DNA of 51,522 nucleotides from Pseudomonadota bacterium (GTDB taxonomy: Bacteria; Pseudomonadota; Alphaproteobacteria; Micavibrionales; UBA2020): assembly GCA_021845905.1 (NCBI GenBank), contig JAJZVA010000016.1:1-51522 (forward strand). Direction: 5' to 3'. Within the stretch, counting starts at the first letter, position 1. Each line of letters begins with the position of its first letter. Below, piece by piece: positions 34,291 through 42,533 of the stretch. The translations under genes and the position numbers were made by a program. The notes under the pieces are model-generated. The model was given only the letters and a program-made list of their open reading frames with translations. It searched no databases and was not told the DNA's origin.

Positions 34291-35115
34291 TTAAGGCCTG
34301 AACCCAGGAATAAGCATGGCGATGGCGCGGAGCGCGGCGTCGAGGCGTTCGGACTGCGCTTTTTCAACGAACCTCTGGAAATCCGCATAAGTCATGCCGC
34401 CGCCCTTTGGCATGAAGCGTTTGGCGAGGCGTCCGGCTTCGCGCGCATTTGTTTTATCCGCCCGTGCGAGCGCGGCATTGCCGACGGTGCGTTTTTTAAC
34501 CAGCAATGCCATGTCGCCCAGCATCACGGCGGCGGATTGCATTTCCTGCGGGGATATCTTGCCGTCATGGTTTTCGTCGGCGATACCAAACAGCAGATGT
34601 TCGCAGTCCGCCGTCATGTTGGCATGGCAAACCGCGGCGATGCGGCCGATATGTTTCATGACGCGCACCAGCGGCGGTTGCAGGATCGTGGGGGTGATGG
34701 CGCAGGCCATGTATTCCTGCCGGTCATTGAGCGTCAGCCCCTTCCACCTTTGCGGCCAGCGGACTGGATTCCCGCCGTCGAGGATGCCACCCACAAGAAT
34801 ACCAATGGTGAGCTGGCCGTCGGCGGTCACCTTGACGGGGCGGACGACCCCTGCGACGGGGATAAGCCAGTAATCCTTCTTTGCGGCCAGGGGGGCGATC
34901 GGCCTGAACTGCGTGTTTTCATTGTCGGTTTGCAGGTAGAAACGGCGCGTGATAACGAGGGCTTTGTTATACGATCGGCAGTCCGGCATCGCCCAGTCGC
35001 CTTGCATCCGGGCGGGCATAACCCTCTCTTTTGAGACTTGTGCTTTTGCCGCAGACCCTGTAAAAAGGGCGGTGCAAAGAAGAATAATAGGTAAATGCCG
35101 CAACCCGCTTTTCAT
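34291..35115 (-). CDS. Secreted protein with an EF-hand motif
   Basis: A 274-residue protein. The start at 35115 (MKSGLRHLPIILLCTALFTG) gives a normal signal peptide cut after AKA. Residues 30-150 form a domain with a possible lipocalin-like shape (MQGDWAMPDCRSYNKALVIT). One canonical EF-hand loop lies at 180-191: DENHDGKISPQE, with Asp, Asn, Asp, Ser and Glu at the calcium positions. A degenerate second hand may be at GMTYADFQRFVEK. Probably a periplasmic calcium-binding protein of unknown role. Only 14 bases separate its start from the divergent lepA start. Confidence 0.75.
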   Translation of the reverse strand: MKSGLRHLPIILLCTALFTGSAAKAQVSKERVMPARMQGDWAMPDCRSYNKALVITRRFYLQTDNENTQFRPIAPLAAKKDYWLIPVAGVVRPVKVTADGQLTIGILVGGILDGGNPVRWPQRWKGLTLNDRQEYMACAITPTILQPPLVRVMKHIGRIAAVCHANMTADCEHLLFGIADENHDGKISPQEMQSAAVMLGDMALLVKKRTVGNAALARADKTNAREAGRLAKRFMPKGGGMTYADFQRFVEKAQSERLDAALRAIAMLIPGFRP

Positions 35116-35129
35116 GATCGCATCATAGC

Positions 35130-36938
35130 ATGACCGCAAAACAAAACCATATCCGGAATTTCGCCATCATCGCCCATATCGACCATGGCAAATCGACCCT
35201 GGCCGACCGGCTGATCCAGACCTGCGGCGGTCTGACCGACCGCGAGATGAAGGAGCAGGTGCTGGACAACATGGAGCTGGAGCGCGAGCGCGGCATCACC
35301 ATCAAGGCGCAGACCGTTCGCCTGACCTACAAAGCCAAAGACGGGCGAGAGTATACCCTGAACCTGATGGACACGCCGGGCCATGTGGACTTCGCCTATG
35401 AGGTCAGCCGTTCGCTCGCCGCCTGCGAAGGTGCGTTGCTGGTGGTGGACGCAAGCCAGGGCGTGGAGGCGCAGACGCTCGCCAACGTCTATCAGGCGCT
35501 CGACAACAACCTTGAAATCATCCCCGTCATCAACAAGATCGACCTGCCCGCCGCCGAGCCAGACCGCGTGAAGCAGCAGATCGAGGACGTGATCGGCCTT
35601 GACGCGTCGAACGCCGTTCTGGTTTCCGCCAAGTCCGGCATCGGGATCAATGACCTGCTGGAAGCGATCGTCGAACGTCTGCCGCCGCCGGAAGGCGAGC
35701 CGGACGGGCACTTGCAGGCGCTTCTGGTCGACAGCTGGTATGACGCCTATCTCGGCGTCGTGCTGCTGGTGCGCGTGGTTGAGGGCACGGTCAAAACCAA
35801 GGACAAGATCCGCTTCATGAGCACCGGAATCGCTTACGAGGCCGACCGCGTGGGCGTTTTCACGCCGAAGCACGTTTTGACCGGCAAGCTCGAACCCGGC
35901 GACATGGGCTTTATCACCTGCGGCATCAAAAGCATCACCGAGACCAAGATCGGCGACACCATCACGCTGGAGAGAAACCCTTCGCCCAAGCCGTTGCCTG
36001 GGTTCAAGCCGTCGGTGCCGATGGTGTTCTGCTCGCTCTTTCCCGTGGATGCCAGCGACTACGAAAAGCTGCGCGACAGCCTCGGCAAGCTTGCGCTCAA
36101 TGACGCCAGTCTGCATTACGAGCCGGAGAATTCCACCGCGCTCGGCATGGGCTTCCGCTGCGGGTTTTTGGGCTTGCTGCATCTCGAGATCATTCAGGAG
36201 CGGCTGGAGAGGGAATACAATCTCGATCTCATTCCCACGGCGCCGTCCGTGGTTTACAAGATTTATCTTACCAACGGCGAGGAGATGGAGCTTTACAACC
36301 CCGTCGACCTGCCGGACGTGGTGCGCATCGCCAAGATCGAGGAGCCGTGGATCAAGGCGACGATTTTCGTGCCGGACGAATATCTCGGCAGTATCCTGAC
36401 GCTGTGCCAGGAGCGGCGCGGCGTGCAGAAGGAGCTGACATGGGTCGGGCAGCGCGCCATGGCGGTCTATCGCCTGCCTTTGAACGAAGTTGTGTTCGAT
36501 TTTTACGATCGGCTGAAATCGATGAGCAGAGGCTACGCCAGCATGGACTACGTGCTGGACGGCTTCGACGAGGGCGACCTTGTGAAACTGCAAATCCTCG
36601 TCAATCAGGAACCATTGGATGCGCTCGCCATGATCGTCCACCGCTCGCAGTCCGAACGGCGCGGGCGCCAGCTTTGCGAGCGCCTGAAGGATTTGATCCC
36701 GCGCCAGATGTTCAAGGTCGCCATACAGGCGGCGATCGGCGGCAAGATCATCGCCCGCGAGGACGTCTCCGCCCTGCGCAAGGACGTGACGGCGAAATGC
36801 TACGGCGGCGACGTGACGCGCAAACGCAAACTGCTCGAAAAGCAAAAAGAAGGCAAAAAGAAGATGCGGCAGTACGGCAACGTTGAAATCCCGCAGTCGG
36901 CCTTTATCTCCGCGCTCCGGATGAACGACGACAAATAA
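35130..36938 (+). CDS. lepA: Elongation factor 4 (LepA)
   Basis: A 602-residue translational GTPase that back-translocates or remodels stalled ribosomes and affects initiation. G1 is AHIDHGKST (15-23), G2 RGITIKAQ, G3 DTPGHVDF, G4 NKIDLPAA and G5 SAKSG. The LepA-specific C-terminal domain ends with [20 protein letters not shown] and [11 protein letters not shown], and the length is normal. No clear ribosome site precedes the ATG, and the divergent gene starts only 14 bases away, so lepA expression signals must overlap that gene. Confidence 0.98.
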   Translation: MTAKQNHIRNFAIIAHIDHGKSTLADRLIQTCGGLTDREMKEQVLDNMELERERGITIKAQTVRLTYKAKDGREYTLNLMDTPGHVDFAYEVSRSLAACEGALLVVDASQGVEAQTLANVYQALDNNLEIIPVINKIDLPAAEPDRVKQQIEDVIGLDASNAVLVSAKSGIGINDLLEAIVERLPPPEGEPDGHLQALLVDSWYDAYLGVVLLVRVVEGTVKTKDKIRFMSTGIAYEADRVGVFTPKHVLTGKLEPGDMGFITCGIKSITETKIGDTITLERNPSPKPLPGFKPSVPMVFCSLFPVDASDYEKLRDSLGKLALNDASLHYEPENSTALGMGFRCGFLGLLHLEIIQERLEREYNLDLIPTAPSVVYKIYLTNGEEMELYNPVDLPDVVRIAKIEEPWIKATIFVPDEYLGSILTLCQERRGVQKELTWVGQRAMAVYRLPLNEVVFDFYDRLKSMSRGYASMDYVLDGFDEGDLVKLQILVNQEPLDALAMIVHRSQSERRGRQLCERLKDLIPRQMFKVAIQAAIGGKIIAREDVSALRKDVTAKCYGGDVTRKRKLLEKQKEGKKKMRQYGNVEIPQSAFISALRMNDDK

Positions 36939-37523
36939 TCAGAAAAAGTCTTTGACGCCTTTTTGTTTTAAAAAACGATAGGCCGCGGCGATGGAGCGGA
37001 CATCGTGCAACGCGTTGTGTTCCTGTATGCTTTCGATCTGCACGCCCAGTGCGGCGGCGAGGTGGCCGGAATTGGTTTTTTCCTCTACGCCGAAGGGTTT
37101 GCCTTCGGATTTGAACCACGGACCGATGTTGGAACTGTCGAAGTTTTCCGGTGCGTCGGGCATGGCGTGCAAGGCGAGATTTTCACGCATCACTTTTGCA
37201 TCCCAGCCGTAGCAGCATGTTTTGTCCGCGCCGATAAAGGCCGTGAAGAGGCGGTAGGCGTCAGGGTAGGAAACGCCCTTTTCATCAACTTCTTTTTGGG
37301 TGATGCCGGTCAGTTCGGTGAAGAAATCAGAGAGGGCGGAGTTTTTGACCGGCCTGACGAGGATGTCGAATTCGTCTTCTTCCTCAAGCGTATTGAGATT
37401 GAAGCGTATCGCGCCGATCTGCACGATCTCGCGGTACTGTCCGGGCGCGCCCCAGTTGCTCTCCAGTGCGCCAGGCCATGTGGTGAATTCTGTATCGTAA
37501 AAAACGATGGTACGTTGTGCCAT
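36939..37523 (-). CDS. DEDDh-type 3'-5' exonuclease
   Basis: A 194-residue exonuclease of the DnaQ/RNase T superfamily. All four acidic residues and the His are visible: VFYDTEFTTW (Asp10, Glu12), GWDAKVMRENLAL (Asp in motif II), and EHNALHDVRSIA (His and Asp of motif III). A segment FFTELTGITQKEVDEKGVSY matches the ELTGIT motif of the family. It is not fused to a polymerase and is closest in style to stand-alone exonucleases such as the ExoX/KapD group. Substrate, DNA or RNA, is unknown. Its stop abuts the lepA stop. Confidence 0.85.
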   Translation of the reverse strand: MAQRTIVFYDTEFTTWPGALESNWGAPGQYREIVQIGAIRFNLNTLEEEDEFDILVRPVKNSALSDFFTELTGITQKEVDEKGVSYPDAYRLFTAFIGADKTCCYGWDAKVMRENLALHAMPDAPENFDSSNIGPWFKSEGKPFGVEEKTNSGHLAAALGVQIESIQEHNALHDVRSIAAAYRFLKQKGVKDFF

Positions 37524-37925
37524 TATGCTTCCTGACGTATTTTCCGAGATATTTATTTACTTAACAATGATATGTGCATCGTGAATTGTCAAGTTCCGGC
37601 GCGCCCCTGTTTCAGGAGCTTTAAAAGCGCCTGTCACAAGCGCGTAAAGTCGATTCTGTTGTTGCGCTGCCGCGCGCGTTTTATCACGCTGCGAAAAGCG
37701 GTTTGTCGTTGTTTCTGGCTATTGTTATCCCCAAATAAAGCAAAAAAACGCTAAAAACAGGCGTTTTAAGGCGGTTTTCTCAAAAATCTTGTTGGCGTGG
37801 CGCGGTTAATCTGTCATGAATCTTATATAGGAAAGCTGAAACATGATTCTGGGGAGTGCAGGTTTTAAAGCATAAACCGCATGTTTTGAGCGCCGACGTT
37901 TAACCTTAACAAGTGAGTCAAAACA
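37524..37925. other. 400-base intergenic region upstream of the second HU gene
   Basis: No gene is convincing here; a 60-codon basic frame at 37572-37754 lacks a start signal. AAAACGC (37745-37751) and GCGTTTT (37761-37767) form a hairpin followed by TTTT-like sequence, a possible terminator or leader element. CTTATATAGG near 37811 could be the -10 of the HU promoter, giving a leader of about 100 bases. Confidence 0.35.
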
Positions 37926-38240
37926 ATGGCTAAAGCAAAAGCGAAATCCACGACCGCTCCGACAGTGACACTGAAGCACATCGGTTCGGATCTTGCTGAA
38001 TCCCATGAACTGTCCAAGAAGGCCGTCAACGCCATCCTCGACGATCTGGTCGCCCATCTGGTCAAGAACCTGAAAAAAGGCAACCGCGTCCGTATGGCCG
38101 GCCTTGGCATCCTGCAAGTGCGCAAGCGCGCCGCCCGCATGGGTCGCAACCCTGCTACCGGCGAAGCGATCAAAATTCCAGCGAAGAAGAAGATCGCCTT
38201 CCGCGCCGCCAAGGAGCTGAAAGAAGCCGTTGGCAAGTAA
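37926..38240 (+). CDS. HU-family DNA-binding protein with a basic N-terminal tail
   Basis: A 104-residue HU/IHF-family protein. A Lys/Ala/Thr-rich tail (MAKAKAKSTTAPTVTLKH) precedes the HU fold, which begins at about 20 with DLAESHELSKKAVNAILDDL. The DNA-binding arm has RMGRNPATGEAIKIPAKKKI with the intercalating proline, and the end is FRAAKELKEAVGK. It differs from HupB at 9969-10250 and may be a second, specialised nucleoid protein. It stands alone between a long leader region and a strong terminator, as expected of a highly expressed gene. Confidence 0.92.
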   Translation: MAKAKAKSTTAPTVTLKHIGSDLAESHELSKKAVNAILDDLVAHLVKNLKKGNRVRMAGLGILQVRKRAARMGRNPATGEAIKIPAKKKIAFRAAKELKEAVGK

Positions 38241-38270
38241 TTTTAAGCCTTTTAAATAAGGCTTGAATGC

Positions 38271-38304
38271 AAAAGCCCGCTTCAGCGATGAAGCGGGCTT
38301 TTTG
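38271..38304 (+). terminator. Rho-independent terminator after the second HU gene
   Basis: AAAAGCCCGCTTCA pairs with TGAAGCGGGCTTTT around GCGA and is followed by T residues. The A-run on the other side also lets it end the ubiG transcript. Confidence 0.9.
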
Positions 38305-38321
38305 TCGCCTGCGCACTGCTT

Positions 38322-39092
38322 TCAAGCTTTGCGAGCGGCGAGAAAATAATTCACGTCCATGTCCGTTTCGCTCACGCTGAAGGAGTCCGTCAGCGGGTTG
38401 TAGACGAGGCCGCTGATATCCGCGATCTCGAATCCGTCGCGTTCCAGAGGCCGCGCAAGTTCCGACGGCTTGACGAATTTCTTCCAGTCATGGGTGCCGA
38501 CGGGTAGCCAGCGCAGGACGCGCTCCGCCGCAAGGATGCCAAGCAAGTAGGCTTTCGGCGTGCGGTTGAGCGTCGAGAAAATGATCAGCCCGTTCTTTTT
38601 GACCAGCCTGCCGCAGGCGGAGAGAAACAGCGGTAAGTCATCGACATGCTCGACGATTTCCAGCGCCGTCACGACGTCGAAAGTTTTTTTGGTATCGGCG
38701 AGGTCTTCCGCGGTCGTCGTCTGATAATCGATGACGAGGCCTTGTTGCTGCGCGTGGTCTTTGGCGGCCCGGATGTTTTTTGCGCCAGCGTCGATGCCGG
38801 TGACCTCCGCGCCCAGCCGCGCGAGCGGTTCCGCCACCACGCCGCCGCCGCATCCGATATCCAGTACCCTGAGGCCTTTGAAAGGGATGAATCCGCTATC
38901 TTTGCGGCCGTGCTGCGCGCAGATCTGCTTTCTGAGATATCCCAGCCTTGAAGGAGTCATTTGATGCAGGGGCTTCAGCGGGCCGTTTTCATTCCACCAC
39001 TCCGCAGCAAGAGAATCGAACTGTTCGATTTCAGCCGTATTTACCGTACTGCGATTCAATTTTTTTGAGGTGGTACGGGCTGTTTTGACCAT
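38322..39092 (-). CDS. ubiG: Ubiquinone biosynthesis O-methyltransferase UbiG
   Basis: A 256-residue SAM-dependent methyltransferase that carries out both O-methylations of ubiquinone biosynthesis. FDSLAAEWWNENGPLKPLHQ (about 25-44) is the UbiG signature. The SAM motif VLDIGCGGG is at 76-84, with TGIDAG as motif II and VTALEIVEHVDD as the post-motif. FSTLNRTPKAYLLGILAAER and GTHDWKKFVKPSEL are also UbiG-specific. Its presence implies an aerobic ubiquinone-using respiratory chain. Confidence 0.96.
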   Translation of the reverse strand: MVKTARTTSKKLNRSTVNTAEIEQFDSLAAEWWNENGPLKPLHQMTPSRLGYLRKQICAQHGRKDSGFIPFKGLRVLDIGCGGGVVAEPLARLGAEVTGIDAGAKNIRAAKDHAQQQGLVIDYQTTTAEDLADTKKTFDVVTALEIVEHVDDLPLFLSACGRLVKKNGLIIFSTLNRTPKAYLLGILAAERVLRWLPVGTHDWKKFVKPSELARPLERDGFEIADISGLVYNPLTDSFSVSETDMDVNYFLAARKA

Positions 39093-39256
39093 GATTCATT
39101 CCCTTGCAGATATCTGTTTTTAAACGATTTTCAGGCAAATGCAACGGCAGGTTAATAAACCGTTAAGAAGCCCATAAAATGCAACTAATTTTCCTTAACC
39201 TTTTTTTCATAGGATAAGAATATTCTTTGTATTGAGGAAAATATTCGGGGGATATT

Positions 39257-39886
39257 ATGAGCTCGGTTACAAGAAATACACATAAAACAGAAGCGGAAAC
39301 GGAAGTCCGCCGTAGCCAGCTTTCGCGTCGCCTGGCAGGGGTGCAGGCACGTCTGGGCCGCAAGGGCGTCGGTCAGGCCTTTATCCGTGCAGCGAAGCCG
39401 GATCCTATGGGCGATATGGGCTTCATGGGCAGCTTGATTTTCAACGCCATCGTCGCCGGACCTCTGGCGGGTTTCGTTTCCGCGCATGTGCCGTTCGCGC
39501 ATCATGAATTTTCCGCGCACTTCAATAGCACGATTATGACAGGCGCGTTCGAGGGGATATCGGCTTTGCAGGACATCGCCGACACCCGCGGATCGCGTGA
39601 GGAGTGTCCGTCGCCCCTCTATCCGCAAGGCCGCCGCAAGGCTGTCATCAAATGCAAGCAGGCGCTGAACCGCTTCAACCGCGTGGCCAATCAGAACGGC
39701 AAATTTTCCGCAGATGTGCAAATGGACCTGGCGGAAATGTTCAGCATCGCCGACATGCTGGGCAACCTGAAGAATGCGGAATTGAAAGAAAACGAAGATC
39801 AGGCCGACGTTTCCGAAAACACCAAACCGGAAACGCCTGTGTTCGGCAAGAAAGCGTCCGCGCGCGCCCTGCGGATGGCCGTATAA
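39257..39886 (+). CDS. Hypothetical protein, unrecognised
   Basis: A 209-residue protein that matches no family I know. The N-terminus is basic and helical (RRSQLSRRLAGVQARLGRKG). A mostly hydrophobic stretch follows (FMGSLIFNAIVAGPLAGFV, about 56-74), which might be a membrane-associated helix. Two Cys occur at CPSPLYPQGRRKAVIKC. The C-terminal third is helical and acidic, then disordered (NEDQADVSENTKPETPVFGK). The ATG is preceded by GGGGGAT at about 6 bases. Codon use resembles core genes, so it is probably resident, not recently acquired. The next gene, also unknown, follows after 96 bases in the same direction. Confidence 0.7.
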   Translation: MSSVTRNTHKTEAETEVRRSQLSRRLAGVQARLGRKGVGQAFIRAAKPDPMGDMGFMGSLIFNAIVAGPLAGFVSAHVPFAHHEFSAHFNSTIMTGAFEGISALQDIADTRGSREECPSPLYPQGRRKAVIKCKQALNRFNRVANQNGKFSADVQMDLAEMFSIADMLGNLKNAELKENEDQADVSENTKPETPVFGKKASARALRMAV

Positions 39887-39982
39887 TCCGCCAATTCCGG
39901 CAACGTTGCTCTTTCATGAGCGCTATGGCATTCTGCCATAGGGGTTATATGTATTTTTTAAAGGCGCCTGACGGATATCTGC

Positions 39983-40813
39983 ATGACTGATTTCAGCACA
40001 TCGCTGGTGCGCGAGAAGATCATTTTTACCGAAGGCGAGATCGGTGAAGGGGATAAAGAACCCGTTGTCATCCGCAGCAACCGGATATTTCTGAAGCTGG
40101 GCGCGGACAAGCTGGTGGCCCGCGCGCAGAACATGCATACAGCGTTGCGCATTGCCGCAAAGATACTTTCCGCCTATTACAAGGATGGCCCGCTGACCGG
40201 GCGGGATAAGCCGGTCGACTGGGAAGCGCAATGGCAGGAGACTTTGTCCGGCTACGAAAAAGAATACAATCCGCAAGTCTGGTGCGCGATCTATGCCAAC
40301 GGCCATTCGGTTTTCAAAACGATCACGTCGCCGTTCGTCGATGTCGTTGAAAAATGCGCGCTCCTTTCCCTCGACAATTACGATAACACGATGGAAGTGA
40401 CGGAAAGCGCCATGAAGCAGATCGGACACGCGGTGCGCATCAATCATTCCTCCAGCGTGGCGGCGGTCTTCACCGATAATGGCGAAAGCATGCGCTGCGG
40501 GATCATTCACCGCACCGACAAGCAGGACATGGCCTTCAACTTTACCGGACACGGCGGGCAGGAGCATATGCGCATCGTGCAATCGTTCGGCGCGGCTGCG
40601 GCCTATCTTGAGGCGTTCAACCTGCGTTTCGTGATCCATATGCTGCGTGACAAGATCAAAACGGGCGAGGCGAAGGCGATCTCGCCGGAGAACAACCAGA
40701 TCCGCGCCGCCATCATCCGGCAGGGGGCGATCAACCGTGCCATTCACGCCTTCGAGGATTTATACGAGGTCAAATACCGCCCCGCGAAACCGGACTTTTT
40801 CTCCGAGATATAG
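39983..40813 (+). CDS. Hypothetical protein, unrecognised
   Basis: A 276-residue soluble protein with no recognised family. It begins MTDFSTSLVREKIIFTEGEI. A stretch at about 45-65 (ARAQNMHTALRIAAKILSAY) is helical. The middle has a strand-rich region, VWCAIYANGHSVFKTITSPF and then VAAVFTDNGESMRCGIIHRT. HGGQEHMRIVQSFGAAAAYL is a distinctive glycine/histidine segment. The C-terminal third is helical (NRAIHAFEDLYEVKYRPAKP). No signal peptide or transmembrane segment. Coding quality is good throughout. It may share an operon with the preceding unknown gene. Confidence 0.75.
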   Translation: MTDFSTSLVREKIIFTEGEIGEGDKEPVVIRSNRIFLKLGADKLVARAQNMHTALRIAAKILSAYYKDGPLTGRDKPVDWEAQWQETLSGYEKEYNPQVWCAIYANGHSVFKTITSPFVDVVEKCALLSLDNYDNTMEVTESAMKQIGHAVRINHSSSVAAVFTDNGESMRCGIIHRTDKQDMAFNFTGHGGQEHMRIVQSFGAAAAYLEAFNLRFVIHMLRDKIKTGEAKAISPENNQIRAAIIRQGAINRAIHAFEDLYEVKYRPAKPDFFSEI

Positions 40814-40824
40814 ACAGGTTTTTT

Positions 40825-41163
40825 TTACAGCATTCTCAAAATATAAGTGTGCGCGAAATAGCCGAAAATCAGCAACGCCACGCCCGAGGCATAAAGCCCC
40901 CAGAACCCGAAATGCAATTTGTCGGCCAGCAGAAACGGCACGAAGAATAGCAAGGACAAGGGCACGGCGACGAAGATGCTCCTGGCAAAGCGCACGCTGG
41001 CGGCGGGGTCGTGATATTCCGTGTAGGAAAACAGCAAAACCAGCAACGTGCTGAGCGGCAGCGCGATGATGAAGCCTGCAAGGTCGGGCTTTTTGTCCGA
41101 GAGCCATGAGGCGAATGAAATAACCGCGGCGGCGACAAGCGTTTTGATGAGGGAAAGAAGCAT
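40825..41163 (-). CDS. Small membrane protein, DUF3147-like
   Basis: A 112-residue inner-membrane protein with four hydrophobic segments: LIKTLVAAAVISFASWLS, LAGFIIALPLSTLLVLLFSY, SIFVAVPLSLLFFVPFLLA, and FWGLYASGVALLIFGYFAHT. The pattern KKPDLAGFIIALPLSTLLVL fits the DUF3147 family, which has no known function. It converges with the preceding unknown gene with 11 bases between, and lies just downstream of rlmJ. Confidence 0.7.
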   Translation of the reverse strand: MLLSLIKTLVAAAVISFASWLSDKKPDLAGFIIALPLSTLLVLLFSYTEYHDPAASVRFARSIFVAVPLSLLFFVPFLLADKLHFGFWGLYASGVALLIFGYFAHTYILRML

Positions 41164-41180
41164 GAGGTGTCCTTTATTGA

Positions 41181-42056
41181 CTATATGCGGCTGAGGCGTC
41201 CCGTTTCGGGACTGATCTTGCGGTTGTCGAGCCAGAAAACGCTTGCCGTGCTCTTTGCGGCCAAGCGATCGGCGATATATTGCGTCAACGCGCGCAGGGT
41301 CTCTTCAAAGCCGAATGGCGGATTGACGATCATGACGCCGGAACCATACATGCCGAAGGTGTCTTGAGGAGGCGCGGTGAGCGCGATTTCGCTGACGAGC
41401 ATGTTCGTGATATCGGTTTTGCGCAACGCAAGCAGCATATTCTCATGTCCGCCTGCGGCGAGCAGGGGATACCAGACCATGAACTGCCCCTGCGGCCATT
41501 TTTTCAATGCGCGGACAAGTTGTTTTGGCAGTTCGGCATATTCGGATTTTATCTCGTAGCTGGGATCGACCAGCACGAGGCCGCGCCTTTCTGCAAAAGG
41601 TACTTTATCGACCAGATATTGAAAGCCGTCCGCCTGGACGGTTTCGGCGTTTTTCGCGGCGGCGAAGTTCTTTTGCAGTTCGGCGTATTCGCCCGGATGT
41701 TTTTCGACCAGCAACAGCCTGTCGGCAGGGCGCATGATGGCGCGCGCGATGGCGGCGGAGCCGGGATAGTTTTTTAACGCGCCGTCCGCATTAAAACTGG
41801 CGACGGTTTCCAAATAGTCGGCAAGCGGAGCTTGTGCGTCTCGGTTCTTCCAAAAAGGCAGGATGCCGTGGCGGAACTCGCCCGTCTTTTGCGCTTCATC
41901 CGTCGAGAGGTCGTAGGTTCCGCGTCCGGCGTGCGTGTCGAGATATGCGAAACTCTGCGGCTTTTGCGCCAGAACGCGCAGCAACTTCATAAGAACGGCG
42001 TGCTTTTGCACGTCTGCGAAGTTTCCGGCATGATAGATATGTTGATAGCTCAGCAT
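41181..42056 (-). CDS. rlmJ: 23S rRNA (adenine-2030-N6)-methyltransferase RlmJ
   Basis: A 291-residue RlmJ, which methylates A2030 in 23S rRNA. ATG 42056 is used; the frame extends 12 bases to a TTG, but MLSYQHIYHAGNFADVQKHA is the family's N-terminus. The SAM pocket includes YLDTHAGRGTYDL and LLLVEKHPGEYAEL. Motif IV is VLVDPSYE, a variant of DPPY. The C-terminal part has GSGVMIVNPPFGFEETLRAL. Length is close to the E. coli protein (280). Confidence 0.95.
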   Translation of the reverse strand: MLSYQHIYHAGNFADVQKHAVLMKLLRVLAQKPQSFAYLDTHAGRGTYDLSTDEAQKTGEFRHGILPFWKNRDAQAPLADYLETVASFNADGALKNYPGSAAIARAIMRPADRLLLVEKHPGEYAELQKNFAAAKNAETVQADGFQYLVDKVPFAERRGLVLVDPSYEIKSEYAELPKQLVRALKKWPQGQFMVWYPLLAAGGHENMLLALRKTDITNMLVSEIALTAPPQDTFGMYGSGVMIVNPPFGFEETLRALTQYIADRLAAKSTASVFWLDNRKISPETGRLSRI

Positions 42057-42070
42057 GATGTCTTTCAAAG

Positions 42071-42103
42071 AAAAAGCCCCCGGAAAAATTCCCAGGGGCT
42101 CTT
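42071..42103 (-). terminator. Terminator of the cold-shock gene
   Basis: On the reverse strand AGCCCCTGGGAA and TTCCGGGGGCT form a stem with one bulge, followed by TTTTTCTTT. It lies between the cold-shock gene and rlmJ, separating their transcription. Confidence 0.7.
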
Positions 42104-42120
42104 CTGGCAGCTACTCTGAC

Positions 42121-42327
42121 TTAAGCGGCTGTGAGGTTGACGGCTGTCATGCGGCCTTCGCGGTCAGGCGCGAGATCGTAGCCGACTTTCTGGCCTTCGT
42201 TCAGACCCTTCATGCCGGATTTCTCGACGGCGGAAATGTGCACGAAAACGTCGTTTCCACCTTCATCGGGAACGATGAATCCAAAACCCTTCTTGTTGTT
42301 AAACCATTTCACGGTACCGCTGGCCAT
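42121..42327 (-). CDS. cspA: Cold-shock protein, CspA family
   Basis: A 68-residue cold-shock domain protein, an RNA chaperone. RNP1 is KGFGFIVPD and RNP2 is DVFVHISAV, both intact. AGGAGA lies about 9 bases before the ATG. The 200 bases upstream to the divergent histidine kinase are AT-rich and may include a structured leader, as cold-shock mRNAs often have. The symbol is by family; paralogues cannot be told apart here. Confidence 0.95.
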   Translation of the reverse strand: MASGTVKWFNNKKGFGFIVPDEGGNDVFVHISAVEKSGMKGLNEGQKVGYDLAPDREGRMTAVNLTAA

Positions 42328-42533
42328 TGTGATCTATCTCCTGAGAATAAGTTATTAAAAGGTAACGATACCCAATTACTAGCCGATTTCGCCTTCCCTG
42401 GCAAGATGCGCGCGCCGTTGAAGACAATTTAAAATTGCAATATATAATTAAATACTCGTATAAGTATTATATTTTTAACTTTTTTGCCTTAAAATCACGG
42501 TAGCTATTTTGTTAAATACATGCAGGCGGGATT

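Noticed and set aside
35112-36845. A 577-codon reverse-strand frame
   Set aside because: Antisense to lepA and lacking motifs; a shadow.
37572-37754. A 60-codon basic frame upstream of the second HU gene
   Set aside because: No ribosome site, unusual Cys/Arg/Lys composition, and no family; more likely leader sequence.
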